Shown here: piece after piece, positions 25,202-32,623 of the stretch | Layout: the number at the start of each line of letters is the position of its first letter | Numbering within the stretch: the stretch's first letter is position 1 | Assembly: GCA_030145015.1 (NCBI GenBank) | Contig: JAQYWI010000047.1 | Coordinates: forward strand, 1 to 32,623 | Source of the DNA: Desulfobacterales bacterium | GTDB taxonomy: Bacteria; Desulfobacterota; Desulfobacteria; Desulfobacterales; JAHEIW01 | DNA: 32,623 bases | Direction: 5' to 3' | Position numbers and translations under genes: made by a program | The notes under the pieces: generated by a model | Database searches by the model: none | What the model was told of the DNA's origin: nothing | The model's input: the letters and a program-made list of their open reading frames with translations, nothing else

Positions 25202-26458
25202 ATGAAAGAGGGCAAACTTCATTACGGCTGGGTGGTCATCTTAATGGGGCTGCTGACCGCCATTGCAGCCCACGGGTTCGGCCGCATGTCCTATACCATT
25301 ATTCTACCGGCCATGAAGGATGGGCTTGGGTTTAACTACACTCAACTGGGGCTGCTCGGAACCGGAAATTTTATCGGTTATCTGACCATGGCCATCATCG
25401 GCGGATTTTTGGCGGCGCATTTTGGGACGCGGATCGTCATCACGGCTGCGTTGATACTGATGGGTATCACCATGATTTTAACCGGGCTGGCCCAATCATT
25501 TGGTGTTGCCTTTTTTATGCGCCTGCTGACCGGTTTGGGCAATGGCGCATCTTATGTCCCGGCCATGGCTTTAGGTTCGGCCTGGTTTACAATGAAAAAA
25601 AGAGGCTTTGCCACCGGCATCGTGTCTGCCGGAATCGGCATCGGTACGCTGATCTCCGGTCTGTTGGTTCCGCCCATATTATCAGCCTTTGGCGCCAATG
25701 GATGGCGGTTTTCGTGGTATATACTGGGCGGCGCCGTACTTCTGATATCCGGTATTGTTTATCAGTTTGTGCGCAGCAACCCTGAGGAAAAGGGACTCCT
25801 GCAGGTCGGGGAGGAGCAGAGTGATGCTGTCCGGCCAGATCCCTCAGGTACTGAAAAAACGCCCTCTCCAAAGTGGTCCGATACCATTAAAGGTGTCGTT
25901 AAGCTGGGCTCCGTCTGGTATCTGGGTCTTGTCTATTTTTTCTATGGCCTTTCTTATATTATCTATATGGTTTTTTTTGCGGCTTATCTGGTTAAAGAAA
26001 TGGGTTTTAGCCAGGAATGGGCCGGGGGATTGTGGGCCCTGGTGGGGGGCTTAAGCATCTTTTGCGGGATGATTTGGGGGAAGATATCAGATGTGCTCGG
26101 AAGAAGCCGGGGGGCCGCACTGGCGTATCTTGTGCTGGGACTTTCTTACATTATCTACGCGCTGATAAAGGTGAAATTCGGCTTTTATCTGTCTGCATTT
26201 TTTTTCGGGCTTACTGCCTGGAGCATCCCCACGATTATGGCCGCTGCAGCCGGTGACTTTGTGGGTCCGCGTTTGGCTCCGGCCGGCCTGGGTTTTATTA
26301 CACTGTTTTTCGGGATCGGTCAGGCTTTGGGGCCGGCACTCGGCGGTTATCTGGCGGATGTCAGTGGTTCATTTACCTTACCGTTTGTGGTGGCCGGCGG
26401 CATCTCTCTGGTCGGGATGCTGCTGTCTTTTTACATGAAAAAACCTTCGCAAGAATAG
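25202..26458 (+). CDS. MFS transporter (YbfB / oxalate-formate antiporter-like)
   Basis: A 418-residue inner-membrane carrier with about twelve hydrophobic segments and a hydrophilic loop near 205-235 separating the two six-helix halves. The first half contains YTQLGLLGTGNFIGYL and GGFLAAHFGTRIVI (loop 2-3 motif region), RLLTGLGNGASYVPAMAL in helices 4-5, and the second half contains GKISDVLGRSRGAA, a repeat of the loop motif. The sequence suits the small-anion or organic-acid MFS families rather than sugar or drug pumps, but the substrate cannot be named. GAGGAGG lies five bases before the ATG at 25202; the frame extends to 25124 without a good ribosome site. It is followed after 77 bp by the alpha/beta hydrolase gene in the same direction, so the two may share a transcript. 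Confidence 0.92.
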   Translation: MKEGKLHYGWVVILMGLLTAIAAHGFGRMSYTIILPAMKDGLGFNYTQLGLLGTGNFIGYLTMAIIGGFLAAHFGTRIVITAALILMGITMILTGLAQSFGVAFFMRLLTGLGNGASYVPAMALGSAWFTMKKRGFATGIVSAGIGIGTLISGLLVPPILSAFGANGWRFSWYILGGAVLLISGIVYQFVRSNPEEKGLLQVGEEQSDAVRPDPSGTEKTPSPKWSDTIKGVVKLGSVWYLGLVYFFYGLSYIIYMVFFAAYLVKEMGFSQEWAGGLWALVGGLSIFCGMIWGKISDVLGRSRGAALAYLVLGLSYIIYALIKVKFGFYLSAFFFGLTAWSIPTIMAAAAGDFVGPRLAPAGLGFITLFFGIGQALGPALGGYLADVSGSFTLPFVVAGGISLVGMLLSFYMKKPSQE

Positions 26459-26535
26459 GTCCTGTTTCAGCATTGACGTTTAAATAAAGGAGTTGAACTC
26501 CATTCGCTATATTATAGAAATTCCGGGAGGTCATT

Positions 26536-27324
26536 ATGTTGATTGAAGCCAACGGTATCCAGATTAATTATGAATTGTCGGGTGAAAAGGATGCACCGGT
26601 CGTTGTGCTGAGCCATTCCCTGGCCTGCAGCCTGGTGATGTGGACCCCGCAACTTGAACTGCTGGAAGCCCATTTCCAGGTTTTGCGTTATGATACGCGC
26701 GGACACGGGGACAGTGATGCGCCCCAGGGATCTTATACCCTGGAACAGCTGGTTGATGATGCCATCGGCCTTCTGGATGGGCTGGATATTGACAGGGTCC
26801 ATTGGGTCGGTCTGTCCATGGGCGGTATGATCGGTCAGGGCATCGCTTTACATCATTTTAACAGGCTTGAAAGCCTTGTGCTGGCTGATACAGCAGCGAA
26901 AATTCCCGCTGCGGCCCAACCCGTGTGGCAGGATCGTATCGATACAGCGCGAAAACAGGGCATGCAGGCGGTTGCCGAATCTACCCTAGAGCGCTGGTTT
27001 ACTCCGAATTATCTTAAACAGAACCTTCCGGAGATCCAGCAAATCCGTGAGCAGATTTTGGCCACTCCGGTAGCCGGTTACATCGGCTGCAGCGAGGCCA
27101 TCCGTCGACTTAATTATTTGGATCAGCTTTCCGCGATTAAAATCCCCACCTTGATCATGGTCGGGGCGGATGATCCGGGTACACCTGTGGAAGCATCTGA
27201 AGCCATGCAAGCCCAAATTAAGGGCTCCAACCTGGTGGTGATTCCTGAGGCCGCCCATCTTTCCAATATTGAGCAAGCGGAGGTTTTTAGCACCAACCTG
27301 ATGGCCCATTTAAAACCAGGCTGA
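26536..27324 (+). CDS. Alpha/beta hydrolase, 3-oxoadipate enol-lactonase-like
   Basis: The 262-residue protein has an alpha/beta-hydrolase fold. The catalytic triad is visible: Ser94 in the elbow GLSMGGM, an aspartate in VGADDPGTPV near 211-220 and a histidine in EAAHLSNIEQ near 239. The oxyanion motif is SHSLACS near 26 and the RYDTRGHGDSDAP strand-helix is intact. The overall pattern is that of PcaD enol-lactonases (HSLACSLVMWTPQLELL, GHGDSDAPQGSYTLEQL), but no other beta-ketoadipate pathway gene is near. In an anaerobe, another ester or lactone substrate is more plausible. GGGAGG precedes the ATG. It ends 5 bp before the convergent serB stop, so the two transcripts must overlap. Confidence 0.9.
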   Translation: MLIEANGIQINYELSGEKDAPVVVLSHSLACSLVMWTPQLELLEAHFQVLRYDTRGHGDSDAPQGSYTLEQLVDDAIGLLDGLDIDRVHWVGLSMGGMIGQGIALHHFNRLESLVLADTAAKIPAAAQPVWQDRIDTARKQGMQAVAESTLERWFTPNYLKQNLPEIQQIREQILATPVAGYIGCSEAIRRLNYLDQLSAIKIPTLIMVGADDPGTPVEASEAMQAQIKGSNLVVIPEAAHLSNIEQAEVFSTNLMAHLKPG

Positions 27325-27329
27325 TCCGG

Positions 27330-28547
27330 TTAGCGCTGCCGGATTTCTCTTTCGCTAATTCCCATCAGGTACAGCAAGCCGTCCAATCCGACACTGGATA
27401 TGCTCTGTTGCGCAGTTTCTTTTACAATGGGTTTGGCATGAAATGCCACACCTAAACCGGCGATGCTGATCATCGGCAGATCATTGGCGCCATCGCCAAC
27501 CGCAATGGTTTGTTGGAGGCTGATGTTTTCGACCTGGGCGATGGTTCGCAAAATCTCAGCTTTTTTGCGGCCATCGATTATTTCCCCTTTAATTTTACCG
27601 GTGATTTTGCCGTCTTCAATTTCAAGACAATTGGCAAAAACATAATCCAATCCCAGTTTTCTTTGTAAATAATTCCCAAAATATCCGAAACCGCCGGATA
27701 TGATACCGATTTTGTAGCCCAGTTGTTTTAGTTTGCCGATGACGCGTTCGGCACCTTCGGTCAACACAAGATTTTGAGCGACGGTTGATAGAATATTTTC
27801 ATGCATGCCTTTTAAAAGCGCCACCCGTTGTGTAAGGCTGTCTTTAAAATTCATTTTGCCTTGCATGCCAGCTTTGGTAATTTGAGCTACCCGGTCGCCG
27901 ACACCGGCCCTAGCGGCAAGTTCATCTATCGCTTCACCTTGAATCAGGGTTGAATCCATATCGAATACGACCAGCCGGCGAGCATGACGATAAATGTCAT
28001 CGACGAAAAATGAGATATCGATACCCGTTTCTTCGTGGATTCTAAGAAGCTCGCCTCTTAACACCCTGGGGTCATCAATTTTGCCCGAAACCCTGATCTG
28101 CACGCAGGCTTTCTGATTTGTACCAGCGTCATTTAAAGATACACGACCTGAAAGCCGGGTGATAACGTCGATATTTAATTTATTTTTAGCGATTGCGTTT
28201 GCGACTCTTGACAGCTGTTCGGCGGACAACCGCCGGCCTAAAAGGGTGATGATTCGGCGCTCTTTTCCCTTATGGGCAGACCAGTTTTCATATAGGTCCG
28301 CATGAATCGGGGAAAACCGGATCTGAGTGCCTAATTTATGGGCTTCAAACAAAAGATCTTTCAATATCGATGAAGATTTAAACTCGGTCGGGATTTCAAT
28401 CAAAATACCCAGAGACAGATAATCGTGGATGACAGCCTGGCCGATGTCCAGAATCGTGACCTGGTACCGGGCCAGAATACTCGTCAAACTCGCCGTTAGA
28501 CCGGGCTTATCTTTGCCGGTAACATTAATCAGTATGATTTCTCTCAT
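27330..28547 (-). CDS. serB: Phosphoserine phosphatase with two N-terminal ACT-like domains
   Basis: Hydrolyses L-phosphoserine to L-serine, the last step of serine synthesis. The 405-residue protein has a first ACT domain (about 3-85, ITVTGKDKPGLTASLTSIL type), a second degenerate ACT-like domain (about 96-182), and a HAD phosphatase domain (about 190-395). Catalytic aspartates 196 and 198 are in VVFDMDSTLI; ISGGFGYF holds the motif II serine; GDGANDLPMI is motif III. The extended two-ACT architecture is common in this class and suggests feedback by an amino acid. The ATG at 28547 follows TAAGGT nine bases upstream. It is on the same strand as alr, lipA, lipB and gcvPB but separated by a repeat, and its serine product feeds glycine for the glycine cleavage system. 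Confidence 0.94.
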   Translation of the reverse strand: MREIILINVTGKDKPGLTASLTSILARYQVTILDIGQAVIHDYLSLGILIEIPTEFKSSSILKDLLFEAHKLGTQIRFSPIHADLYENWSAHKGKERRIITLLGRRLSAEQLSRVANAIAKNKLNIDVITRLSGRVSLNDAGTNQKACVQIRVSGKIDDPRVLRGELLRIHEETGIDISFFVDDIYRHARRLVVFDMDSTLIQGEAIDELAARAGVGDRVAQITKAGMQGKMNFKDSLTQRVALLKGMHENILSTVAQNLVLTEGAERVIGKLKQLGYKIGIISGGFGYFGNYLQRKLGLDYVFANCLEIEDGKITGKIKGEIIDGRKKAEILRTIAQVENISLQQTIAVGDGANDLPMISIAGLGVAFHAKPIVKETAQQSISSVGLDGLLYLMGISEREIRQR

Positions 28548-28575
28548 TTTGGCTTACCTTAGGATCATCTTAAAA

Positions 28576-28673
28576 GCTTGGAAGCTGGAAAGCTGGGAGG
28601 CCGGAAAGCTTGAAGGTTAAGAATAATTCACCCCTTCGAGCTTCCCAGCTTTCCAGCCTCCCAGCTTCCAAGC
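28576..28673. repeat. Inverted repeat of 'agcttggaagctggga' words (type D)
   Basis: The left arm 28576-28616 iterates gcttggaagctggaaagc words; the right arm 28632-28673 iterates gcttcccagctttccagcc, the reverse complement, with arms about 41 bases and high identity around a 15-base spacer. It lies between the alr stop and the serB start. It could act as a strong hairpin between two minus-strand genes, separating their expression. Confidence 0.85.
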
Positions 28674-28677
28674 ATCA

Positions 28678-29835
28678 TTATCTTAAATAAACCCTCGGAA
28701 CCCTGGCGGTTATGGTCGATACGATTTCATAATTTATGGTGTTAAGCGATGAAGCAATATCATCGATTGTTATAGAGTCGCTGCCCTGTTGGCCGAAAAT
28801 AACAACCTCATCACCCATCTGAACGTTATCGATGTGGCCGAGGTCCAACATCGTCAGATCCATGCATACACGGCCGATAATAGGCGCCCGTTGTCCATGT
28901 ACGAGCATCTGGCCGCTGGAAGATAACAGCCGGTTTAATCCATCGGCATAGCCGATGGGGATTGTCGCAATTGTGGTCGCCTTGGGAGTTTCGTGAGTAC
29001 TGCCGTAGCTGACCTTGAAACCAGCGGGCACTTTTTTTAGATGAATAATCCGTGCCTTTAAGGCCATGGCGGGTTTTAGGGACACGTGCTTTTTGTTGAC
29101 CTCATCGGAGGGATACAGCCCATAGCTGGCAATACCCGGCCTTACCATGTCAAGATGGGATTGCGGCATGTCGATCAATGCGGCGCTGTTGGCGGCGTGT
29201 CTGACGGGCGGTTCTAATCCGGTTTTGCGCAGCCGGTTCAGAAAGTTCATAAAAAGATCGAGCTGGTCTTCAGCATAGGTCTTATCCGCGCTGTCGGCAG
29301 TTGCGAAATGCGTGAATATGCCTTCAAGTTCAAGCCCGTCCAGACCGGCGATGGCCAGGGTTTCTTCAATCGCATCCGCATTTAGCTTCGCTGAATTGTG
29401 GCGTTGAAAATTTTGCGGCAGCAGGCCGAGCCGGCCCATTCCGGTGTCGACTTTTAGATGGATCTTTATTTTTTTCTGCAATGAAATAGCGGTCCGGGAC
29501 AATACTTGAGCGGCTGCGCACGTATAAACGGTTTGGGTTAGATCATATTCCACAAGGTCGGCCGTGCGTTCCGGAAGGGTATAGCCGAAAATTAAAATAG
29601 GCACCTCGATGCCGGCTTCCCGAATTTGTACGCCTTCTTCTATTCTGGCGACACCGAGCACCGCGGCACCATTTTGAAGCGCGCATCGGGCCACCTCAAT
29701 CGCACCATGACCGTAAGCATTGGCCTTGACAACCCCCATAAGCCGGGCATCCGGATGGGTAATCCGGCGCAGCTCTTTAATATTGTGTGCGACAGCTTTT
29801 AAATCGATTTCGGCTCTAACCAGCGAAGCATCCAA
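28678..29835 (-). CDS. alr: Alanine racemase
   Basis: Interconverts L- and D-alanine with PLP, giving D-alanine for peptidoglycan. The PLP lysine is at about residue 37 in VVKANAYGHG. The other catalytic residue, tyrosine, is in KVSYGSTHE near 271. KVDTGMGRLG, FTHFATAD, MVRPGIASYGLYP and GRVCMDLTMLDLG are family blocks. The length (about 385) is normal. The start is probably TTG at 29835: AGAGGTG lies five bases upstream and the next residues lead into VRAEIDLKAVAHN, where other racemases begin. An upstream TTG at 29871 lacks a ribosome site and lies in a repeat arm. The product is cytoplasmic. It is followed downstream by the type D hairpin and serB. Confidence 0.93.
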   Translation of the reverse strand: MDASLVRAEIDLKAVAHNIKELRRITHPDARLMGVVKANAYGHGAIEVARCALQNGAAVLGVARIEEGVQIREAGIEVPILIFGYTLPERTADLVEYDLTQTVYTCAAAQVLSRTAISLQKKIKIHLKVDTGMGRLGLLPQNFQRHNSAKLNADAIEETLAIAGLDGLELEGIFTHFATADSADKTYAEDQLDLFMNFLNRLRKTGLEPPVRHAANSAALIDMPQSHLDMVRPGIASYGLYPSDEVNKKHVSLKPAMALKARIIHLKKVPAGFKVSYGSTHETPKATTIATIPIGYADGLNRLLSSSGQMLVHGQRAPIIGRVCMDLTMLDLGHIDNVQMGDEVVIFGQQGSDSITIDDIASSLNTINYEIVSTITARVPRVYLR

Positions 29836-29868
29836 ATTTACACCTCTAAATCCTAAATAATAAAATAC

Positions 29869-29990
29869 CAAGTCACAAGCACCAAATTACAAATAAATCT
29901 CAATTTTATAATGACCAAAACATTTGTTTGGGATTTTGAATTTTAATTATTGTGAGTTGTTTGATATTTGTTTTTTGTGATCTGTGATTT
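29869..29990. repeat. Inverted repeat of 'cacaagtcaca / aatcacaaaaaacaaat' words (type F)
   Basis: caagtcacaagcaccaaatt-like words (29869-29903) are complementary to words such as tgtgagttgtttgatatttg and ttttttgtgatctgtgattt (29950-29990). It is less regular than the other elements and lies between lipA and alr on the same strand. Confidence 0.6.
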
Positions 29991-30059
29991 AAGGATTATG
30001 GTTCTTAGAATTTTCTTAATTTATTACTCAAGCGGCCTCATTGCGCCGGGAAAAGTATT

Positions 30060-30947
30060 TCATTTCGTTTTAATATTATCCGGTCCCATGGCCTGGTAGA
30101 GCTCTTTGGCGTGATAGGAACTGCGGACAAACGGTCCGCTGGCCACCTCGCAAAACCCCATCTTCAGAGCGGTGGATTTCCAATTTTCAAATTCTGCAGG
30201 CGCTATAAAGCGCTTGACCGGCAAATGCGCTTTGGAAGGCTGTAAATATTGACCGATCGTCAGGATACGGCAGCCCGCATCCAACAAATCATTTAGGGTT
30301 GAACGGATTTCTGCAGAATCTTCCCCCAAACCCAGCATTAAACCTGATTTAATCGGCAGGCAGGCGTCATATTTTTGCGCCCGGCTTAGCAGCTGAAGCG
30401 AACGTTGGTAACGCGCCTGGGGTCGTACGATCGGATACAGGCGGGGCACGGTTTCAATGTTATGGTTCAGTACATCCGGATGGGCATTTAAAACCGTCTG
30501 GAGCGCCTGAGCGTTGCCCTGAAAATCGGGTATCAGGACTTCCACCCGTGCGGATGGAATCCGGCGGTGGACGGCCGCGATGGCCTCGGCAAAAAAAACG
30601 GCGCCGCCGTCTGCTAAATCGTCCCGGGTAACCGAGGTGATCACGACATAACTGAGACCCATTTGTCGGACGGCGGCTGCAACTCGGTCCGGCTCGCCCG
30701 GGTCCGGCGGTTCGGCAGGTCCCTGTGCGACCGAACAAAACCGGCAATTGCGGGTACACCGGGAGCCCATAATCAAAAATGTGGCCGTCTGTTGCGAAAA
30801 ACATTCCCACATATTCGGACATTTGGCCTCCTGGCAGACGGTATGCAGCCGATCCTTACCGATTAATTCTTTCACCTTCTCGTATTCCGGGCCGGTCGGC
30901 AGTCGTTTTTTAAGCCAGCGGGGTTTCTTATGGGATGGTTGAGGCAT
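30060..30947 (-). CDS. lipA: Lipoyl synthase (radical SAM)
   Basis: Inserts two sulfur atoms into protein-bound octanoyl groups. The 295-residue protein has the auxiliary cluster C-x4-C-x5-C (Cys38, 43, 49; CQEAKCPNMWEC) and the radical SAM cluster C-x3-C-x2-C (Cys64, 68, 71; CTRNCRFC), plus the C-terminal RSSYHA serine that ligates the auxiliary cluster. ITSVTRDDLADGGA, HNIETVPRLYPIVRP, KSGLMLGLGE and LTIGQYLQPS are family blocks. The start is ATG 30947, giving MPQPSHKKPRWLKKRLP as in homologues. The frame runs on to 31088 only by translating the adjacent repeat (FNELTTNKRINQLTYLTNQ). No strong Shine-Dalgarno is present at 30947. It is downstream of lipB and gcvPB; together these lipoylate GcvH and run glycine cleavage. 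Confidence 0.95.
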   Translation of the reverse strand: MPQPSHKKPRWLKKRLPTGPEYEKVKELIGKDRLHTVCQEAKCPNMWECFSQQTATFLIMGSRCTRNCRFCSVAQGPAEPPDPGEPDRVAAAVRQMGLSYVVITSVTRDDLADGGAVFFAEAIAAVHRRIPSARVEVLIPDFQGNAQALQTVLNAHPDVLNHNIETVPRLYPIVRPQARYQRSLQLLSRAQKYDACLPIKSGLMLGLGEDSAEIRSTLNDLLDAGCRILTIGQYLQPSKAHLPVKRFIAPAEFENWKSTALKMGFCEVASGPFVRSSYHAKELYQAMGPDNIKTK

Positions 30948-30954
30948 TGTTAGA

Positions 30955-31159
30955 TTGAGGTTCAAGGGTTGATTGGTTAAATAAGTTAATTGGTTGATTC
31001 GTTTGTTTGTAGTCAATTCGTTAAATAGTTGAATCGTCAAATAGTCAGAGGATTCAATCCATTTTAAACCATTTAACGAATCGACCATTTGACTATTTAA
31101 CTGATCATTTCCCTAATCCTCTGACTAATTGACTATTCAACTAATCAACTATTTAACTA
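30955..31159. repeat. Inverted repeat of 'aatagttgaatagtca' words (type E)
   Basis: Left words ttggttaaataagttaattgg, then gttaaatagttgaatcgtc and aaatagtcagaggatt (30974-31052), face aatcctctgactaattgac and tattcaactaatcaac (31115-31152), with the aatcctctgac / gtcagaggatt pair perfect. The right end overlaps the lipB stop codon (31157-31159). The element occupies the whole lipB-lipA gap and explains the spurious N-terminal extension of lipA. Confidence 0.8.
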
Positions 31160-31972
31160 AACACGCCCAGTTAGCGGTTTGGAAATTGAACTTTCTAAAA
31201 TAGAACTTAAATCAGCTGGGTCTTTCGGAACGAACTTTATCCCAAAAACCGTTTCAAATTGTGTTTTTAAGACCGCGCGCACCTGCGGCAGCGACAATTT
31301 GTGTGCTGCCTCCTGCTGCATGGTGGTCATTGCCACATTCTGCAAACCGCAGGGCTGAATCCAGGAAAACGGGGTTAAATCGGTGTGGACGTTTAATGCC
31401 AGACCGTGAAAGCTGATGCCTCTGCGAACGGCAATCCCGATACTGCCCATTTTATGGGGACCGACCCAGATGCCGCGGTTGGCCGCATTGCGTTCAGCTG
31501 CAATACCCCAGTTGGCAGCGGTGCGCAGCATCACCTCTTCGAGACCGGTTACGAAATCGACGACTTTTATTCTGGCGGTTTGTAAATCAACGATTGGATA
31601 CACCACCAGTTGACCCGGGCCGTGAAAGGTAATATTTCCGCCGCGTTCCGCCTGGATGACCTGAACGCCGGCTTTCTCGAGGAATTCGTCTGATACCAGC
31701 ATACATTCCCGCCCCCCCCTGCGCCCGAGGGTAAAAACAGCGGGATGCTCCAGGAACAAAACGATATCGTTTGGCAAAATGCGCTCTTTGCGGGCGATGA
31801 GCAGGTTACGCTGCAGCTGCCAGGCGTCACGGTAGTCGATCCTGTCAAAATCCACGCACAACCAGGTCTTGGGGCCCGTTGCGGGTTGTCCGTTGTCCGT
31901 TGTCGCACTATGACCGGTTGGCAGCGGCTGACCGTCACTTATGGAATTACGAATATTTTTGGTTATTGCCAT
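31157..31972 (-). CDS. lipB: Octanoyltransferase (lipoate-protein ligase B)
   Basis: Transfers octanoyl from acyl carrier protein to lipoyl domains, upstream of LipA. The family blocks are complete: LEHPAVFTLGRRGG, the RGGNITFHGPGQLVVYPIVDL signature, the catalytic lysine region HKMGSIGIAVRRG, SFHGLALNVHTDLTPF, and the catalytic cysteine in IQPCGL. Homology with E. coli LipB begins only near KTWLCVDFDRIDYRDAW, about 36 residues into this model; the N-terminus (SISDGQPLPTGHSATTDNGQ) is low-complexity and comes from a word repeat. The start is uncertain: ATG 31972 is used here, GTG 32005 or a start close to 31863 are alternatives, none with a convincing Shine-Dalgarno. It lies between gcvPB and lipA on the same strand. 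Confidence 0.9.
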   Translation of the reverse strand: MAITKNIRNSISDGQPLPTGHSATTDNGQPATGPKTWLCVDFDRIDYRDAWQLQRNLLIARKERILPNDIVLFLEHPAVFTLGRRGGRECMLVSDEFLEKAGVQVIQAERGGNITFHGPGQLVVYPIVDLQTARIKVVDFVTGLEEVMLRTAANWGIAAERNAANRGIWVGPHKMGSIGIAVRRGISFHGLALNVHTDLTPFSWIQPCGLQNVAMTTMQQEAAHKLSLPQVRAVLKTQFETVFGIKFVPKDPADLSSILESSISKPLTGRV

Positions 31973-32024
31973 TATTCCATGTAATATTGGATGGCCACCA
32001 ACCACGGACCACGCACAACCAACG
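31877..32024. repeat. Degenerate inverted repeat of 'gttgtccgttgtccgt' words overlapping lipB 5' end
   Basis: gttgtccgttgtccgttgtc near 31885-31904 and accacggaccacgcacaacc near 32001-32020 are made of related words in opposite orientation, about 95 bp apart. The left arm is inside the predicted N-terminal part of lipB, the right arm in the gcvPB-lipB gap. Confidence 0.55.
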
Positions 32025-32032
32025 TATTATAC

Positions 32033-32623
32033 TTATCCCCTCAAGCATGGTTTCCGGGCCGCTTCGGTTTCATCGAGTCTCCGGCGTATAGTCTTTTGGG
32101 GAGCTGCATGCAGCAATTCAGGATGTTCCTGAGCTTCTTTGGCGATCGCTTTCAGCGAGTCAATAAACAGGTCGATATCTTCCTTGGATTCGGTCTCGGT
32201 GGGCTCGATCATGATGGCGCCGGGAACCACCAGCGGAAAATAGATTGTCGGGGGATGAAATCCGTAATCCATCATCCGCTTGACCATGTCCAGGGTTGTC
32301 ACCTTATACGGCTCCTGGAGTTTATCTGAAAAAACACATTCGTGCATACAGGGCCGGTCGTAGGGCAGGTGAAACGTGCCTTTTAAATTGTCTTTTATAT
32401 AGGCGGCGTTTAAAACCGCAAGCTGGCTGGCCTTTTTCAAACCTTCAGCGCCCATACTGAGAATGTAACTGTAAGCCCGGATCATCACCCCGACATTGCC
32501 GTAAAAAGCGTGCACTTTACCGATGGATTCGGGAAAATTTTCAGACAAACCATATTTTCCTTTTTGTTTAATCACCCGGGGAACCGGCAAAAACGGCTCC
32601 AGGTGTTTGCCAACACAAACCGG
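32033..32623 (-). CDS. gcvPB: Glycine dehydrogenase (decarboxylating) subunit 2, C-terminal part
   Basis: Partial: the gene continues past the right edge, and the last base of the window is a codon boundary (first visible residues PVCVGKHLEPFLPVPRV). The 196 visible residues are the C-terminal domain of the split P-protein: GLSENFPESIGKVHAFYGNVGVMIRAYSYI, the YDRPCMHECVFSD region, MMDYGFHPPTIYFPLVVPGAIMIEPTETESKEDIDLF, and a short tail. The PLP-binding lysine lies before this part, outside the window. With GcvPA, GcvH, GcvT and Lpd it decarboxylates glycine onto lipoyl-GcvH. The lipB-lipA genes directly downstream supply the lipoyl cofactor. A TTG inside the frame at 32590 is not a start. Confidence 0.95.
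   Translation of the reverse strand, partial: PVCVGKHLEPFLPVPRVIKQKGKYGLSENFPESIGKVHAFYGNVGVMIRAYSYILSMGAEGLKKASQLAVLNAAYIKDNLKGTFHLPYDRPCMHECVFSDKLQEPYKVTTLDMVKRMMDYGFHPPTIYFPLVVPGAIMIEPTETESKEDIDLFIDSLKAIAKEAQEHPELLHAAPQKTIRRRLDETEAARKPCLRG

Noticed and set aside
26536..27324. pcaD of a beta-ketoadipate pathway
   Set aside because: No other pathway genes are present and an aerobic aromatic pathway is unlikely in this context; kept as PcaD-like only.

Overview
The window looks like a chromosomal segment of an anaerobic deltaproteobacterium, most likely a Desulfobacterales-type sulfate reducer (Desulfobacterota). I infer this from a combination of features: an ADP-forming acyl-CoA synthetase, a LUD-domain protein with a cysteine cluster, an octahaem HAO-like cytochrome c, a SixA-type phosphatase with a QHG motif, a split glycine dehydrogenase (gcvPB) next to lipB and lipA, and intergenic inverted repeats built from short iterated words. 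Assignment below order level is not possible by eye. No rRNA, tRNA, CRISPR array, transposase or phage gene was seen.

Layout. 1-2.2 kb: repeat element, then an outer-membrane efflux lipoprotein (last gene of a pump operon that would lie to the left), then a decayed antiporter start. 2.2-9.7 kb: a probable catabolic regulon. On the minus strand, in transcription order, are an RpiR regulator, an ADP-forming acyl-CoA synthetase, a class III aminotransferase, RidA and a LUD protein. A thiolase is divergent from the regulator, and the gap between them carries repeated TTTCAT sites, four of them starting exactly 10 bp apart. The parts suit breakdown of an amino acid (a beta-amino acid is one option) to acyl-CoA with ATP recovery. 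9.7-10.2 kb: a repeat element with two minisatellites (14-bp and 13-bp units) inside it. 10.2-15.7 kb: single genes: SixA-like phosphatase, DHH phosphoesterase, DUF4136 lipoprotein, flavin-binding split-barrel protein, octahaem cytochrome and HD-domain phosphohydrolase.

15.9-20.6 kb: a LolD-like ATPase and a large FtsX-type permease overlapping by ATGA, followed by an AttH/CrtC-like lipocalin protein; together these resemble an attEFGH-type envelope system. 20.8-24.6 kb: an OmpA-type lipoprotein convergent with a large hybrid histidine kinase. 25.2-27.3 kb: an MFS transporter and an alpha/beta hydrolase. 27.3-32.6 kb, minus strand: serB, alr, lipA, lipB and the 3' part of gcvPB. LipB and LipA would lipoylate the GcvH protein used by the glycine cleavage system.

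A striking property is the intergenic DNA. Most gaps between transcription units hold imperfect inverted repeats whose arms are iterated 7-11 bp words. The words differ between sites, but at least two word types share a GC-rich centre (GGAGCGnAGCGAC). Several of these elements run in frame into neighbouring genes and would inflate predicted N-termini, so I chose starts from Shine-Dalgarno position and family alignment.
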